NCBI GenBank assembly: GCA_039519185.1
Contig: CM076846.1
Coordinates: 125,492,182 to 125,556,181, forward strand
Source: Astragalus membranaceus
Taxonomy: Eukaryota; Streptophyta; Magnoliopsida; Fabales; Fabaceae
Length of the DNA stretch: 64,000 bases
Direction: 5' to 3'
Shown: positions 10,759 through 23,264 of the stretch, piece by piece
Layout: each line of letters begins with the position of its first letter
Position numbering within the stretch: position 1 is the first letter of the stretch
The notes under the pieces: model-generated
Databases searched by the model: none
The model's input: the letters and a program-made list of their open reading frames with translations, nothing else
What the model was told of the DNA's origin: nothing
Made by a program: the position numbers and the translations under genes

Positions 10759-13700
10759 TAGGGGTGGACAACTTGGGCGAACCCGCCATATCCGACCGCA
10801 ACCCGACAAACAAAATAGCTGGCCGGTCGGTTTGGGCTTCAATTCGGATTACATGTGGCCCAATTTGGTTATTCGCGGACTGTAATGGTCGGAGGCGGTG
10901 GGCTGGTTGAGATCCATCACTACCCGAACCCGACCGAAAAGAATTCACGTTAAAAGAAAACACTCACCCACGCATCTCACTCTCAGAAACGAAACGCTCT
11001 CACTTTCACTCTCATCAAAAAAATGAAACCCTAGCAGAGCAGCGCTCCCTCTCCCACGAAACCCTAGCAGCCACAACTCACTTCTCCCTCTCCCACGAAA
11101 CCCCAGTAGCAGCAAAGCTCCCCTCTCCCACGTACGAAACACTCACTGCAACTCCAAAGAAACCTTTCTTTTTGTCATCCTCATTTTATTGCAACTCTCT
11201 CACAGAGCGAAGGAGCGAAGGATCTCTCTTTTCGTCGTCTTCGTTTGGTTCTCTTCGAAGAGGTAACCTTTCTTCCTCAGATTCTCTTCTTCCCATCCTC
11301 TCGCGGTTCTTTTCATTCTTTATTTTGCTTCATTTTGTTTCGTTTTTAGGGTTTCGGATTTCAAACCTTTGGGATTTCATTTTTTTCGTTTATAGAGATT
11401 CTAGGTTTCATATGGCTTCACTTACGTCTTCGTGGGTTTCAAATTTTTTGGGGTTTCAAAATTTTTAGGGTTTCAAAATTTTAAAGCACTGCTAAGTTCC
11501 TCTTGTCTACTCTGTTTCTGGGTTTTTAATGGCTTCACTCTACTTACATTTGTGTTAATATTTGTGTTAATGTCTAGTTCTGCCTTTGAGTTTATACTTC
11601 ATCAATGCTTTGGATTTATGTTTATGTTTCTAACTCTATTTTGTTTTCTGTTATTGATTTATTAATTTAATGCTTTCGACAAGGAAGGAGCAAGCAATCT
11701 GTGAGGTAGGAGGTAGAGTACGTTACGTGGTATTATTTGAAGCAAGCAAGAAGTAAGCAATCTGTGAGGTAGCAAGCAAAAATTATTGGTTGTATGTTAC
11801 TTGTTTACTTGTTTATATGTTACTTGTTTATCTGCTACTTGTTAGTTGTAATTGTTGATATCCAATTTGTGAGGTAGCATGCAATTTGTGTTGTTTATAT
11901 GTTACTTGTTTGTTTGAAAGCATTATTTATATGAATAAATCAGATATACAATCTGTGAGGTAGCAAGCAAAAATGCTTGGTTGTATGTTACTTGTTTATT
12001 TGATACTTGTTTATATGCTACTTGTTAGTTGTAATTACTATGCAATCTGTGATTGTTTACATGAATAAATCAAATATGTATGCTTTATAGATTTGTTCTC
12101 AGCAATGGATCAGCTAAGCCAAAAACCTCCTCCTATACCAGAAAATGCCACGCCACAAAACCCTTCTCAAGCTGCCACTGGGCAAGCAACAGCTGCTGCA
12201 GCTGTAGTTGCTCCTAAACCTCCTCTTGGAAAGAAGAGGAAGCCAAATGCAAACAAAAAGAGGACAACTTCTGAAGCCTGGGATCATTTCGTTAGATTAC
12301 CGGACGAGACGGAACCTATTGCAGCTTGCAAACACTGCCACATAAAATTCCGATGCGATTCTAAGATTCATGGTACATCTAACATGAAGGCTCACATTCC
12401 ACCCTGTCCTTCATATCCTTATGCTCTAGTGAATGACCCCAAACAAACAACTCTTACCTTTAGTCCTGGGGAAAAATCTAGTTTAGTTACCACTAGTACA
12501 AGATTTGATGTTGATGCTTGTAAAAAGGCGGTTGTTATTTTTGTAATAGTTGATGAGCAACCATTTAAGGTGGTAGAAGGTGGTAGAAGGCGTTAGTCCT
12601 TCAGTAGGTGGTGAAACACCTGCAGTTTCTGAAATACTCTCAACTCAAGCAAGAGAAAATGCATTTAAGCAACATTTGCGGGAAAAGGATTCTATTGATA
12701 AGAAAAATGAACTAGAGAGATTTTTGGGTGAACCTAATATAGATGCATCAGCCACATTTGAGATTTTAGCTTGGTGGAAACAAAACTCAGACTGGTACCC
12801 TGTGTTATCTACCTTTGTTAGAGATCTTTTGGCCACACCAGTTTCTACTGTGGCATCTGAGAGTGCATTTAGCACTGGAGGGAGGGTTTTAGATACATAT
12901 AGAAGCTCCTTAAGCCCTGAAATGGCAGAAGCTCTAATATGTACTCAAAACTGGTTGAAGCCTTCTTTCTTCCAGATTAAAAACCTCAACATAGATGAAG
13001 AGTATGAGGATTTTGATATCATTGTAGCAGGTATAAATTTAATGATTTCTGGTCTTTTGATAATATTTGCTTTCTAATTCTATATGAGCTAATATTTGTT
13101 TTTTATGTTCCATAGAATTTCAAGGAGGGGTTTCTGTGGAAGATGGAGCTGCTGGAGTTGGCTCATCATCTCAGTCACAGCCAATTAATATTGGCAGTGG
13201 CTGAGAAGAATTTCACTGTTAGTCCCCAATGCATTTCTAATTAAATTGTTGCATAATTATTTCTGAAGGTATTAACAGTTTCTCTTTTGAATATACAGTT
13301 ATAACTTTTTGCTTTTTTGGAGTCACATGGCCATCATCTTTTATTCCCAACTATTGCATTAAAAATAGCAACATTATGGTCTTTTGGAGTCATTCATGGC
13401 TCACTACATCATCCAACTTCTCACCTTATGGATAAATGTTCCGAGTTTAAATGAAAGTAATGATTTCTATTTTCTTTGCTTTTTGTTCTTTCTATTAAAT
13501 TAGTTTATGGAGTTTTGTCTCTGTTTCCTTCATAATTAGTTTTTGGTATTTCTATTTCAGAATTGCCAACTTTGGTTTGGAAGTGAGACCATTGGTCAAG
13601 AATGAATAGAGAACAAAATCTGGTATGAATAACAAGGTTATTGCTGATTAAATTATATCTGTTTCAGCATCTGTTTTAGTTATTATTTCTATTTCAGCAT

Positions 13701-14766
13701 CTGTATTTCTGTTTTGTTTTTCAGATTCTGGAAAAGTATCCATTTTGTCAAGTCATGGGCTGTTACTTAGGCTATTTGGCTATAAGTAACAAGGTTAGTG
13801 CTAAGTGCATGATCTTATCTTAAAACTTCTGTTAGTATTACTGTTTTTACTACTGAAAGTTACTGTTTATTATGTAGATTGCAGATTCCAAAGGCTAGTT
13901 TGAAGTTGTGAGCTTCATTAATCTTCTTTAAAGAAGCTGTGAAATTCCCCTTGCATGGGTGTATGATGTAATTTAGATTTTAAACTTAGATTTATTAGTA
14001 TTAAATGTTGTTTGCTTTAGTTGGTTGGTAGTTAATTTGGTTGATAATGGGGTTGTGATTATAATCTAGTTACTGCTAGATACTTTGGTAATTGACAACG
14101 GTAAACTTGGTTGATGATGAGCCTGAGATTATTATCTTGTTACTGCTAGATACTTTGGTAATTGGCAGCAGTATACAGTCTAGTTACTGTGATTATATAC
14201 GGATTTGTTTGTTTAAAGTTCAGTGTTTACATGTTTTATTTGCATTTGTATTGTTTAATGTCCAGGGAATGATCAAAAAATGGTCTAAAATTTAGTTCCT
14301 GCTTGTTTGTTTAGGCTGTAGTTGCTCAAGTAATTTTTAGTTGCTGCATGTGTTTGTTCAATGTCCAGGGAATGAACCAAAAATGGCCTAAAATTTAGTC
14401 CATTGATTTTCCATCTGTTTGTTTCAGGCAAAAATAAAATTATTGAAGTGAAGTATTTTTTAAAATAGAATTGCCTAGGCCCATTAATTTCATAGTGTTA
14501 TAATCTGTTTCTAGGCCCAATAATGTAGTCAGATTTTGTTAAAAACAAAGTTTTTTGTGAAAATCGGACCAAAAACATGGTTTGGGCCAGTGAAGGCCCA
14601 ACCCGTTCCTACCCACCCGTGGATCCGTTATAATCCGTCAAACCGAACCCGCACAACCCGTTTTCAAAAATGGACGTAATTGGGCCTGTATATAGCATCC
14701 GTGGATTGGGCCGGATGGTTGTTAGTGGGCCCGAATCCGCCCAAGCCCGACCGATGTCCACCCCTA
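10759..14766 (+). mobile_element. hAT transposon, internally deleted
   Basis: The termini TAGGGGTGGACA and TGTCCACCCCTA are flanked by a perfect 8-bp duplication ATAAATTG (10751-10758 and 14767-14774). Subterminal regions carry repeated AACCCG/CGGGTT-type motifs. The element encodes only the two ends of a transposase (12105-13204), so it cannot supply transposase itself. Confidence 0.93.
12105..13204 (+). pseudogene. hAT transposase, BED finger plus dimerisation domain, core deleted
   Basis: The N-terminal part (ATG 12105 to about 12510) has a proline/alanine-rich leader, a basic patch (LGKKRKPNANKKR) and a BED zinc finger (AWDHF..., CKHC, then H and C in MKAHIPPC). The C-terminal part (12580-13030, another frame) is the hAT dimerisation domain: FLGEPNIDASATFEILAWWK, YPVLSTFVRDLLATPVST, SESAFSTGGRVLD, MAEALICTQNWLK. 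A last exon (13116-13204) joins in phase (G|AA) and ends SQSQPINIGSG then TGA. The central RNase H-fold catalytic region, several hundred residues in this family, is missing. The break near 12565-12600 has a short GGTGGTAGAAG duplication and a frame change. It could still bind DNA or dimerise if spliced around the break, but that is inference. Confidence 0.85.
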
Positions 14767-14774
14767 ATAAATTG

Positions 14775-16842
14775 ATCCATTATATTATTTATCATATTTA
14801 TTTGAAAACAACTAACTACTTCCCACTTGTTTCAGATTTGGAGGCTATCTCACCTCTAAAAAGTATATGTTGTATATTAATGAACAATAGATGAATATGC
14901 CCCAAGTGTTTGAATTTTGGCCTTTGTTTTGAATTGAAAAACTCGTTGCTAGGAAGCCCCACATGAGAGGAGACTTTGAATTAAAAAGAGATTTTTTGTA
15001 TTTATGTCTTTCATTCATGCATCAAATTCAAGCCATTTGAATTTTACTTCATTTATATTTTGGGTTTAGCTACTTGCGAGTTTGGTTGCTGACTTGAGTG
15101 TGACACTTCATATCCAAAACATCTTTTTTTTTTGGTGACATATCCAAAACATCTTGAAAAACTAGTAAATTTTCATATTCATAATTGTCCGGCTAAGGAT
15201 ATTTCATACAAGTCCTTTTTTTTAGAATTTCTCACACATGTTCTTAATCGTTGACATATCTCACTAATTTTATAATTTTCACCTTATTTTTAATTTTTAA
15301 TACGTAATAAAAATAAAAATAGTACATGGGTTTGTCAAAAAACAATAGTACATGCGTGGATCTCCTACTATAATTTGTTTACTTAGAGTACTTGCATGGG
15401 TTGGCCTGACGTGGAATGTTCCATTACGTACGTTTGAGGAGAAGCTTGCCTTTTGTAGCGTTCAACTTATCACACGTTTGCACACTCGCACCGTGCAACC
15501 AAACATGTGCTAAATTTTAGACTCCATACAACACGATTACATCGACAAGTGGCTTATGTTTACTCATGGTATACTTATCAATAGCCTATTTCGTTTCAAT
15601 TTTGGACGAGCTTATAAAAAAATCGTTCTAGAGGCATAAAATTCATTTTGACATGTCTAAGTGTTCTCAAGTAAAAGTCATTTTGCCTTTGGAATTGATT
15701 CTATCTAAAAGTTGGGATTTGGAGCTTTTGCATCCAAAATTGATTTTTATCATAAAATCTTTTGTTAGCTCACTTTTATTTGAATGTATTCAAACATAAA
15801 TCATACTGCATTCAACTCACTTTTAATTAAAAACAATTTTAGTAAATCAATTTTTGTCATCGTACAATGGAACACATAGTAAACTGCTTTTGCACCACCA
15901 TGTAGTTTTGGGTTAAACATGTTGGCCATAAGTTCGTAGTTAACCTCGATAACTTCATTCTTCCTGCACTAATTTGTCCATTTTGTCGTAAAATTTTAAA
16001 ACTATGTACAGTAAGTCGATTATATTTACGGTATTCAAAAAAAAATTATACCGTAGCCAACTAGTTGATGGAAAAAGATTTTTTATTCTAAATGCATGAT
16101 TTATGGTAACCAACATGAGCTTAATTGTGGGGGTGACATTAATGATTTTTAGGGGTGTCTGTAACAATTGTTATAGAGCTCAAATGGGTCACAGCTAAAT
16201 TTATTAAGCCCAAACTCTACAAACTTGGAATGTAATCTATCGAGATGATACTAGAAGATTTTGACGTAGGGTTTGATAAAAGCACCTCCTTTATTGACAG
16301 ATACAACTCCTTCTCCCTACTTTTTCAAAATCAAGTTCGTAGTTTGCCTACCTGAGTTTGATTTTGTCTATATCAAAAAATTTGTTTTGTATATCAAGAT
16401 TTAGTTATGCCTATTTGAAACAAATTTTGTAAATAGAAAATAATTAATACGGAAGGGACACATCTACTAGGAAAATTTAAAATAAATGAAAATTTATTAG
16501 AAACTAAAAAAATTAAATCTATCTCTGCTTTCTTCGCTAGGGGTAGAGATATAAAAATTGGGGACCAATTTCATTTTTTATCTCTAATTTTTGTCAGTTC
16601 AACTTTTTTTAACGGTGGATCGGGATGATAGAGAGGATGGTGAGGCGGGCAGAGAGAACCCAAATGTCGGTAAGAAAAGGTATGGATTGTTTAAGGTATG
16701 GTGTTGTTGTGATAAGGGGGTGTTGTTAGCCATCCCTATTTTATATCTCTTTATGGGTAGATTAGTTTGAAAATGAAGGCAATTTTGAGAATAAGCAAAT
16801 TTGTTAGAAATTTGAGGAATAAAAAAGAAAGGCATTGTGAAG
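14775..16842. other. Non-coding AT-rich stretch
   Basis: No gene or clear transposon is recognised. A short duplication of CATATCCAAAACATCTT occurs near 15110-15155. The remainder is AT-rich. Confidence 0.5.
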
Positions 16843-18723
16843 AAAATTGAAGGGTTTTTTTTTTACCCCCACCACATGTCTTTATACCCCCACAAAATTT
16901 GATATTCTGAGAATACCCCTATAAATTTCTTCACACGGATTTATCTAATTTAAAGATAAATTCATTTTTGGTTTATTTCCAAAACGGATTTATCTTTAAA
17001 TTAGATAAGTCCGTTTTTAAGAATAAACATTACCTAATTCCATTATTTATATTTTTGCAAACCGGAAGCAACACATAATTCCGTTTTGGTAAATTCACTA
17101 GTGGAAAAAGAGGATTCAAAGTCGGATATTTTGGACTTTTAAAGTCGGATGTTGGTCCGACTTCTATTAAGGCGACTTAGAATGTCAGAGAGATTTAAAG
17201 TCGGGTTACAGTCCGACTTAAAAAGTCTGATTTTAAGTCTGATCAAATAGCGTCCGACTTTAATTACCCGTGTAAAGTCTAATGTAAATAACTTTTAAAG
17301 TCGGATTGTTAGTTCCGCCCGACTTTAAATGTTTCATTTTATTTTTAAAAAAAAAATCGCTATTTTGTCTGTCCCCTGCTCTATAATAATCTCTAGCTAA
17401 TATTACCTGTGAAGACAAAAAAAGGTATCATAATTCAATTCATAGAACATATACACTTAAGGTGTAAAGCAACACACATTGCACTAGTAGCTAAAAATCA
17501 ACCCATGTGCATGTGTATTCTATCAGGCACCATAGACATTTACACTTAAGTGGCGTCTTAGCATTCATCATATATTATAGACATAGAATTCTACTATGTT
17601 TCGTCACCATTGATAGTAGACTACTACCTTTACTTTCAGACCATCAACAGTATTACCAACTTGAAGATGCAAGAGTAAAAATACATGAAACTGGAAATAC
17701 TAAAACAAGAGTTAAAATACATCAACATCACCATATGAATTCAGCATCGCTTTTGAATAAGATCTCAACATCATCTGCTGCATCACAGTTCCTTTCCTCC
17801 AATTTCCTTTCATTTGTTCCATCATCACAAATCCTAAGAAACAATTTTCCACTCCAGCTCTGTTCCACCCTCCTATAATTGCTTGACCTTACTGCCACCA
17901 CCAACAGACCATACACCTTAGGAAGCCCGTGACAGATACACCAAGTCACCCTCTCAGACAAAGTAGCAACCAATTCACCATATATACCAAATAACTCTTT
18001 ATTTCACCAACTCAGAACACCATGGTGCACTCCAAACATCAAACCAACAAACTTAATTAATAAGAGAGCCTCAAACATTCTGCCAACAAATATGCAGACA
18101 AGTTACAATATTGCCTAGCTGACCAAGGAATAAACCACTCCATCATACTCGCCTCTGTTAGGCCGAACTACTCAACTAACTCCAAGCACCTACCCGGACA
18201 GCTACACCAGTCCGCAAAAACCAGATCAGCTCCTTTACCTTTCCTTGCAGTGAACCAGCTCCAGCTCCAGATCAGCTCCTTTACCTTACCAAAGACTTGA
18301 TGCAAAGAAAGCATTTATTGGTACCACAGAAGTTGCATATCTGTCCACAGTAAGAAAAAAAATTTGTTTCAGCAAAAGGCTTCACAAAGGACAACAAGAG
18401 CTCAAAAAGAATTCAAATTAATGGCACACTCACATTTCGAATGTCATTTTGACAGGAGCCACAACCTACGATAACAAACCATAGGAATAATGGTCAAGCT
18501 ACCAACCAAATAATTAGTAACAAACTGTAGTTGAGGAAGGGTAGTAGATGGCAAATATTCTACGCACAGAGGATAGGTTTTACAAATGGTATGAAAATTA
18601 TAAAATCCTAGCAAAAGTTAAATGTGCGCAGACATGTAAAAGAAAAAGAATCTGCAAGAAGGTCAACTGAATTACCCAGCAATTCATAACACAGTCTTGT
18701 GTACCAAACAACACATTTGCTCT

Positions 18724-18816
18724 CTATTGCTCAACTGAAAGTAAAGATGATCCGGTTGAAGCAATGACATCCATCCAATTATCATGTACTCCAGGATAGT
18801 CACCTAAGAAAACATC
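18724..18816 (-). pseudogene. Unidentified terminal-exon-like piece
   Basis: On the minus strand an AG acceptor (TTGCAG) is followed by an open stretch DVFLGDYPGVHDNWMDVIAS that ends in TAG after 30 residues. It lies downstream, in transcription direction, of the ZIF1-like exons in the same CACTA. It does not look like the continuation of that transporter, so it may come from another captured gene. I cannot name it. Confidence 0.35.
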
Positions 18817-19165
18817 CTGCAATGCACAACATATATTTGATAAGCAAGATCATCTCTAAAACTAAACCTTCTAAGTACTTAAACCAAATCAACCCTTCAA
18901 ATTTCACTTCACCAAAGCCTCTTGCAAAGTACCTGAAGAGCACAATCTCTAGTGTATGTTATATCTTATCTTATGCAATGCATAGTGAACAAATTTAATA
19001 TGGTACAAGTACAGCTTATTCAGAATATATTTAATAAAAGTTTATTCTTGATTCATAGATTTAGTAACCTACCAAATAGCTCCATGTGGATGCGTAACAG
19101 TATATATGCAAACATGATTTAATTAAATATCTAGAGTTTCACAAATGTCAAAGGTATATACATAC

Positions 19166-19751
19166 CTGATACAACAAGAAAATTACCAACATCATTAGTT
19201 CCAAAGTTCAAACCACCCAACCTTTGAGGACTCACAGCCCATAATGAGAAAACCTTAAAAATTATTAAAATATAAAATGGTGTTTACTTATAACCAATAA
19301 GATCAATAACAATTTTGTAGAGTAAGATAAATAGATGCATCTTTGAGTAGGAATAATACCTCTGAAAAACCAATGTCATGAATCCCAAAAACACAGTAAA
19401 CAATGATAGATGACATTAAGGGACAATTTCGGAAGAGGCTTTCATCTTTTTGAATCATCTTGTTCTTGTTATCCCCTCTGCTTCCATTTTCGAAAGCTTC
19501 AATGTTGTTAGTAGTGGACACTTTGTGGTTACGAAGTGTCTCCTATAGTGATATAGTATAGATACTTTAAATCATTTCCATTGACAGCATAAACAAAGAA
19601 AGAAAAGAAAAGGAAAAGAAGTGTTAAGATAAAATGATATATGATAATATAAACATCAGGAATTAAGATACATACTGGAAGCCAAATGCAGGAAATTGCT
19701 ACTGCAAATGCAATAGCTGATACAGTGAGGCAGGGAAACAAGTAGGGAAAC
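19166..19751 (-). pseudogene. ZIF1-like MFS transporter fragment (captured exons)
   Basis: Three minus-strand exons join in phase with consensus borders: 19751-19676 (FPYLFPCLTVSAIAFAVAIS, then CIWLP), 19542-19360 (ETLRNHKVSTTNN, later LFRNCPLMSSIIVYCVFGIH) and 19253-19166 (VFSLWAVSPQRLGGLNFGTN, then DVGNFLVVSG). Together they give about 115 residues without a stop. The PLMSSIIVYCVF...SLWAxSP...GGL pattern matches plant Zinc-Induced Facilitator-like major facilitator transporters of the vacuolar or plasma membrane. The flanking exons of a full transporter (about 450 aa) were not found. I infer a captured fragment, possibly transcribed from the element. Confidence 0.85.
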
Positions 19752-20949
19752 CTACAAATTTGTTTTGAAAATGAAACTCAATACAATAACAAATAAAAAA
19801 TAATAGAGGATTCAATGCATAGGATGGTTCAAAAGCAAAGCAAAAGCATACACAAAGCAAAGTTATTTTCGGATTCAGGAAGCATGCAATCTTTTACTAA
19901 CATTCTGAGATAATGTGAAGAGTGGAGCAGTTACTGTCACAGTTGAAAAAATGAATGTGACTAAAGTTCAACAAAGCCAACCTCAACCATTCTCCATTAA
20001 AATAATTGTTTATATTAAATTGCCATGACAGATAGGTTTAACAAACTAGAATAACTCATGAATTTTAAGCCAACAAATTGCTTTTGAATTAACAATCAAG
20101 CAAGGACAGTTTACCAGTCCATCAATAATAAAGTATGTCCTTTCATGTATTTAACAAAAGCACAGAAAACAACTAACTTTTTTTAGAATTCAAGCTTTAC
20201 AATTAAAAAAAAAGATTAGCACTATGCCACTTTGTAAATGACATAGGAGTTATATTATCTGCAAGTGACATTGCAGAACCTGTACATAAGGAATAAACAT
20301 ATTTTACCCCAAAGAACTGCAACAAGAATCAGGACATTTGTACTATAAATGCAGTTACTTGTGGTACTCAAATATCACAACAAGTATGCAATCTACATGT
20401 CTGCAAGCAACTAGCATCCACCAAGATATTAGTATTGTATACATGAATAATAGTCAGAAGGAGTCAAATCTCCACTTTAAAACAGATCAAATAAAAAACA
20501 AAGAATTAGGAAAGAAGAGAAATTAGAAATTCCTAAAATTCAGAAAAGGGACAAAGCAACAAAGAATCCCACTGGACCAAGACATGTCAGCGGCACTCAA
20601 TTAAACAACCCACACCTCAAAACTTTTTCCATCAGCTTCTTCACCTTTACATTCATCACTCAACTAAACAATCCACACCTCAAAACTTTAATAATTTTCC
20701 TACTCTATAACAAATTAATATAAGGGAAGAAATTAAGAACACATTACTATGCCTCTTTAATCAAATTTGATTCGTGGATAGGAGAGCATAGCAGCACAAC
20801 CCCAAAGGAATAGAATAGAATAGCACAATCCCAAAAGCAATTACTAATTTCTCAGTTCAACCTCTCACCATACCCTTTCAATTTCAGTATTCTTACTCAA
20901 TTATTTAATAGATTCCATCTAATATGCAGCGACAAGAAAGTTAGTCTCT

Positions 20950-21420
20950 AACCATTTAGCAACAAACTAAATAAAAAGCTTCACACACTGAACGATGAGA
21001 AAGTTATAGAAATTGAGATGGAGAAGTTACCCAGCGAGATTCCACCGATTGAAGAAGGGGAGCGCAACGAGCTTTCAATACTTTGCAGCGACAGCGGGAG
21101 TTGAGATGGAGAAAGCTACCCAGAAGAGAAATTACGCAGCGAGATTCAATACTTTGCAGCGGCAGCGAGAACTAGGGGAGAACGAAGAAGAAATGGTTAG
21201 GGAATGAAAAATAGGGTTTGGGAATGAAAAGGGGACAAATCAAAATAAGGAATGAAAAATAGGGTTTGGGAAGGAAAAGCGAATTTTGGGAGAGGAGGGA
21301 AAGGTTCCAGAAATGTGAGAGAGAGTTACTTAGGTCGCGGAGGAGAGCGAAGGAAGGGTTTCCGGTACTGCGTGTGCGTGTGGGAGATATGTCTTGGTTA
21401 GTGTTTTAAAAAAAAAATTA
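20950..21420 (-). other. Probable leader region of the Pack-CACTA transcript
   Basis: Near the shared CACTA end the minus strand is pyrimidine-rich and 5' UTR-like. It contains an imperfect duplication (CAGCGAGATTC and ATACTTTGCAGCG motifs twice on the plus strand at 21030-21160). No recognisable protein is encoded. The position corresponds to the UTR-like stretch at 25440-25570 in the sister element. Confidence 0.4.
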
Positions 21421-22542
21421 AACGTTTAACGTCGAACGTAATAAATAACCGACTTAAAATGATGCGTGCCAAATAACTTTTTTTATGTTAATTACAAGTT
21501 TGCCACCGCGTCTCCTTTTTAAGTCGGATATTTAAGCGTCCGACTTTAAACCTCTAATTCTTTTCCTGATTTTGCACTAGTGATTTATAATAACGGATTT
21601 ACCTATTTATTAGATAAATCCATTTTGAAAATACTCAAAACGGATTTATCTAATAAAAAGGTAAATCTGTTGTGTATTAAAAAATAACTGTTTTTTATTT
21701 AAATTTTTTAAAAAAGTTATAAAAACACTACTAAAAATACGTTAAAGAGTCAAAACTAATCTAAAAATTATAAAAACACCACTAAAAATCTAATAAAACC
21801 AAAATAAGGTTATGCAAATTTATTTTAATTTTTTGGAGATTATGAAATATTAAAAAAATTAATAAAATATAGTAAATGATGGAATTTGGGATTTTGAGCC
21901 CCGCAGTCCTATTAGAAGTCTCTTCGAGGGGAGTCTTGATCCCTGATTTTTTTTTTCGGATTTAATGCCTGTGGTTTCATAACAATCGGAGGTTTTCCGA
22001 AAACCAATTTTTTAGCCTAAATTATTCACACGACGTACAACATCGTCACGTGTTAACGAATATCTACACACTAAACGGAACCAAAAGACAATCGATATTC
22101 ATATCTATTTTATTTTTTAAAAAAAATTATTTTAATTTTTTAACAGATTTATCACTTTTATTTATTAATTGTTTTACAAAACGGATTTATCTATTTATTA
22201 GATAAATCCGTTTTGAAAAAATTCAAAATGGATTTATCTAATAATAGATAAATCCGTTATTAAAAAATAACAAAAACGAATTTAAGTATTTCTTAGGGAA
22301 ATCCATTTTATTATTTTTGGAAACCAGATTTATCTAATTAAATATAAATCTGTTTTTGGTTTTTTTCCCAAAACGGATTTATCTAATTAAAATATAAATC
22401 CGTTTTTGGAAACAAACCAAAAATGGATTTATATTTAATTAGATAAATCCGTTAAATGGTTTTACTGAGGGGTATTCGCGGAATATCAAATTGTGTGGGG
22501 GTATAGAGGCATGTGGTGGGGTAAAAAAAACCCAAAATTGAA

Positions 22543-23264
22543 TGGTATATATCTACATTGGCATTTGGGCCTATGATTATGCTGCTGTGGTTGAAATATG
22601 AGATTCTATTCCCACCCTCCTTTTGCTAATATACTCATGTTTTAACACTTCTGAATATTGACATCTAAACACTTTTCTAAATATGTTCTGGGTGTATACT
22701 TTTGGAAGCCAAAATAATAATTTATGGATATTTACATCAAAGATTTAAATTTCAAAAAACCAACTAAAATTAAAGTTATGGAGACTAAAATTTTTAGGAA
22801 AAAACATTAGTGTGAAACACAAACTAGATGAGAATGAGCTCGTCAGGTTCAACATAACGAGGTTGTCATGGTTGGGAACAAGCGAAATGATGCATTGATT
22901 TCGTTTTAAACATAACTTTTGTTTTAGAAACAAAAAAGGAACGTAGTTTGGGGATTATGTTAGTAAAAGAATATGTGCAAAGAATAATCTCGTCGAGATG
23001 TTTAGTCCACTTGTGAAATTTAATAAATTTTGATGCTTTGCTCGAAAGCATTTTCTGTATACTCTCTCTGAACTCATTTATAAGCAAAAAAGTATCAAAT
23101 TTTTAGGACTTAAATATAAGAAAATATCAACTTATTCTACTTTATTTAATGCTATTATTCTACAAATACCATTATTTAATTATTCTTCCTTCTTTCTCTC
23201 ACTCTCTCTCACTCTTCCCACTCTCTCAATTTTTCCTTTTTTTTTCACTCTCCCCAAAATACCG
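22543..23264. other. Non-coding stretch
   Basis: No gene is seen. AT-rich sequence ends in a CT-rich tract (23180-23255) just before the next CACTA element. Confidence 0.5.

Larger units (their letters stand above)
17096..21582 (-). mobile_element. CACTA element carrying captured gene (Pack-CACTA)
   Basis: It starts CACTAGTGGAAAAAGAGG and ends TTTTGCACTAGTG, with a 3-bp duplication ATT (17093-17095 and 21583-21585). Subterminal repeats are AAAGTCGGAT and its inverse ATCCGACTTT. No transposase is seen. I orient it on the minus strand because its right end shares a subterminal block (TTAATTACAAGTTTGCCACC at 21488-21507) with the left end of the element at 25133, and because its captured exons run leftward from that end. 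The region 20950-21400 on the minus strand looks like transcribed leader and first-exon sequence. Confidence 0.92.
16852..22533. mobile_element. Mutator-like element (MULE) carrying a nested CACTA
   Basis: The left end reads GGGTTTTTTTTTTACCCCCA and continues CCACATGTCTTTATACCC. The right end is its inverse (GGGGGTATAGAGGCATGTGG then GGGTAAAAAAAACCC). Both are flanked by a perfect 9-bp duplication AAAATTGAA (16843-16851 and 22534-22542), the Mutator signature. Inside are many palindromic units of the form AACGGATTTATCT...AGATAAATCCGTT. Without the CACTA at 17096-21582 the element is about 1.2 kb and encodes nothing I recognise. Confidence 0.92.
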
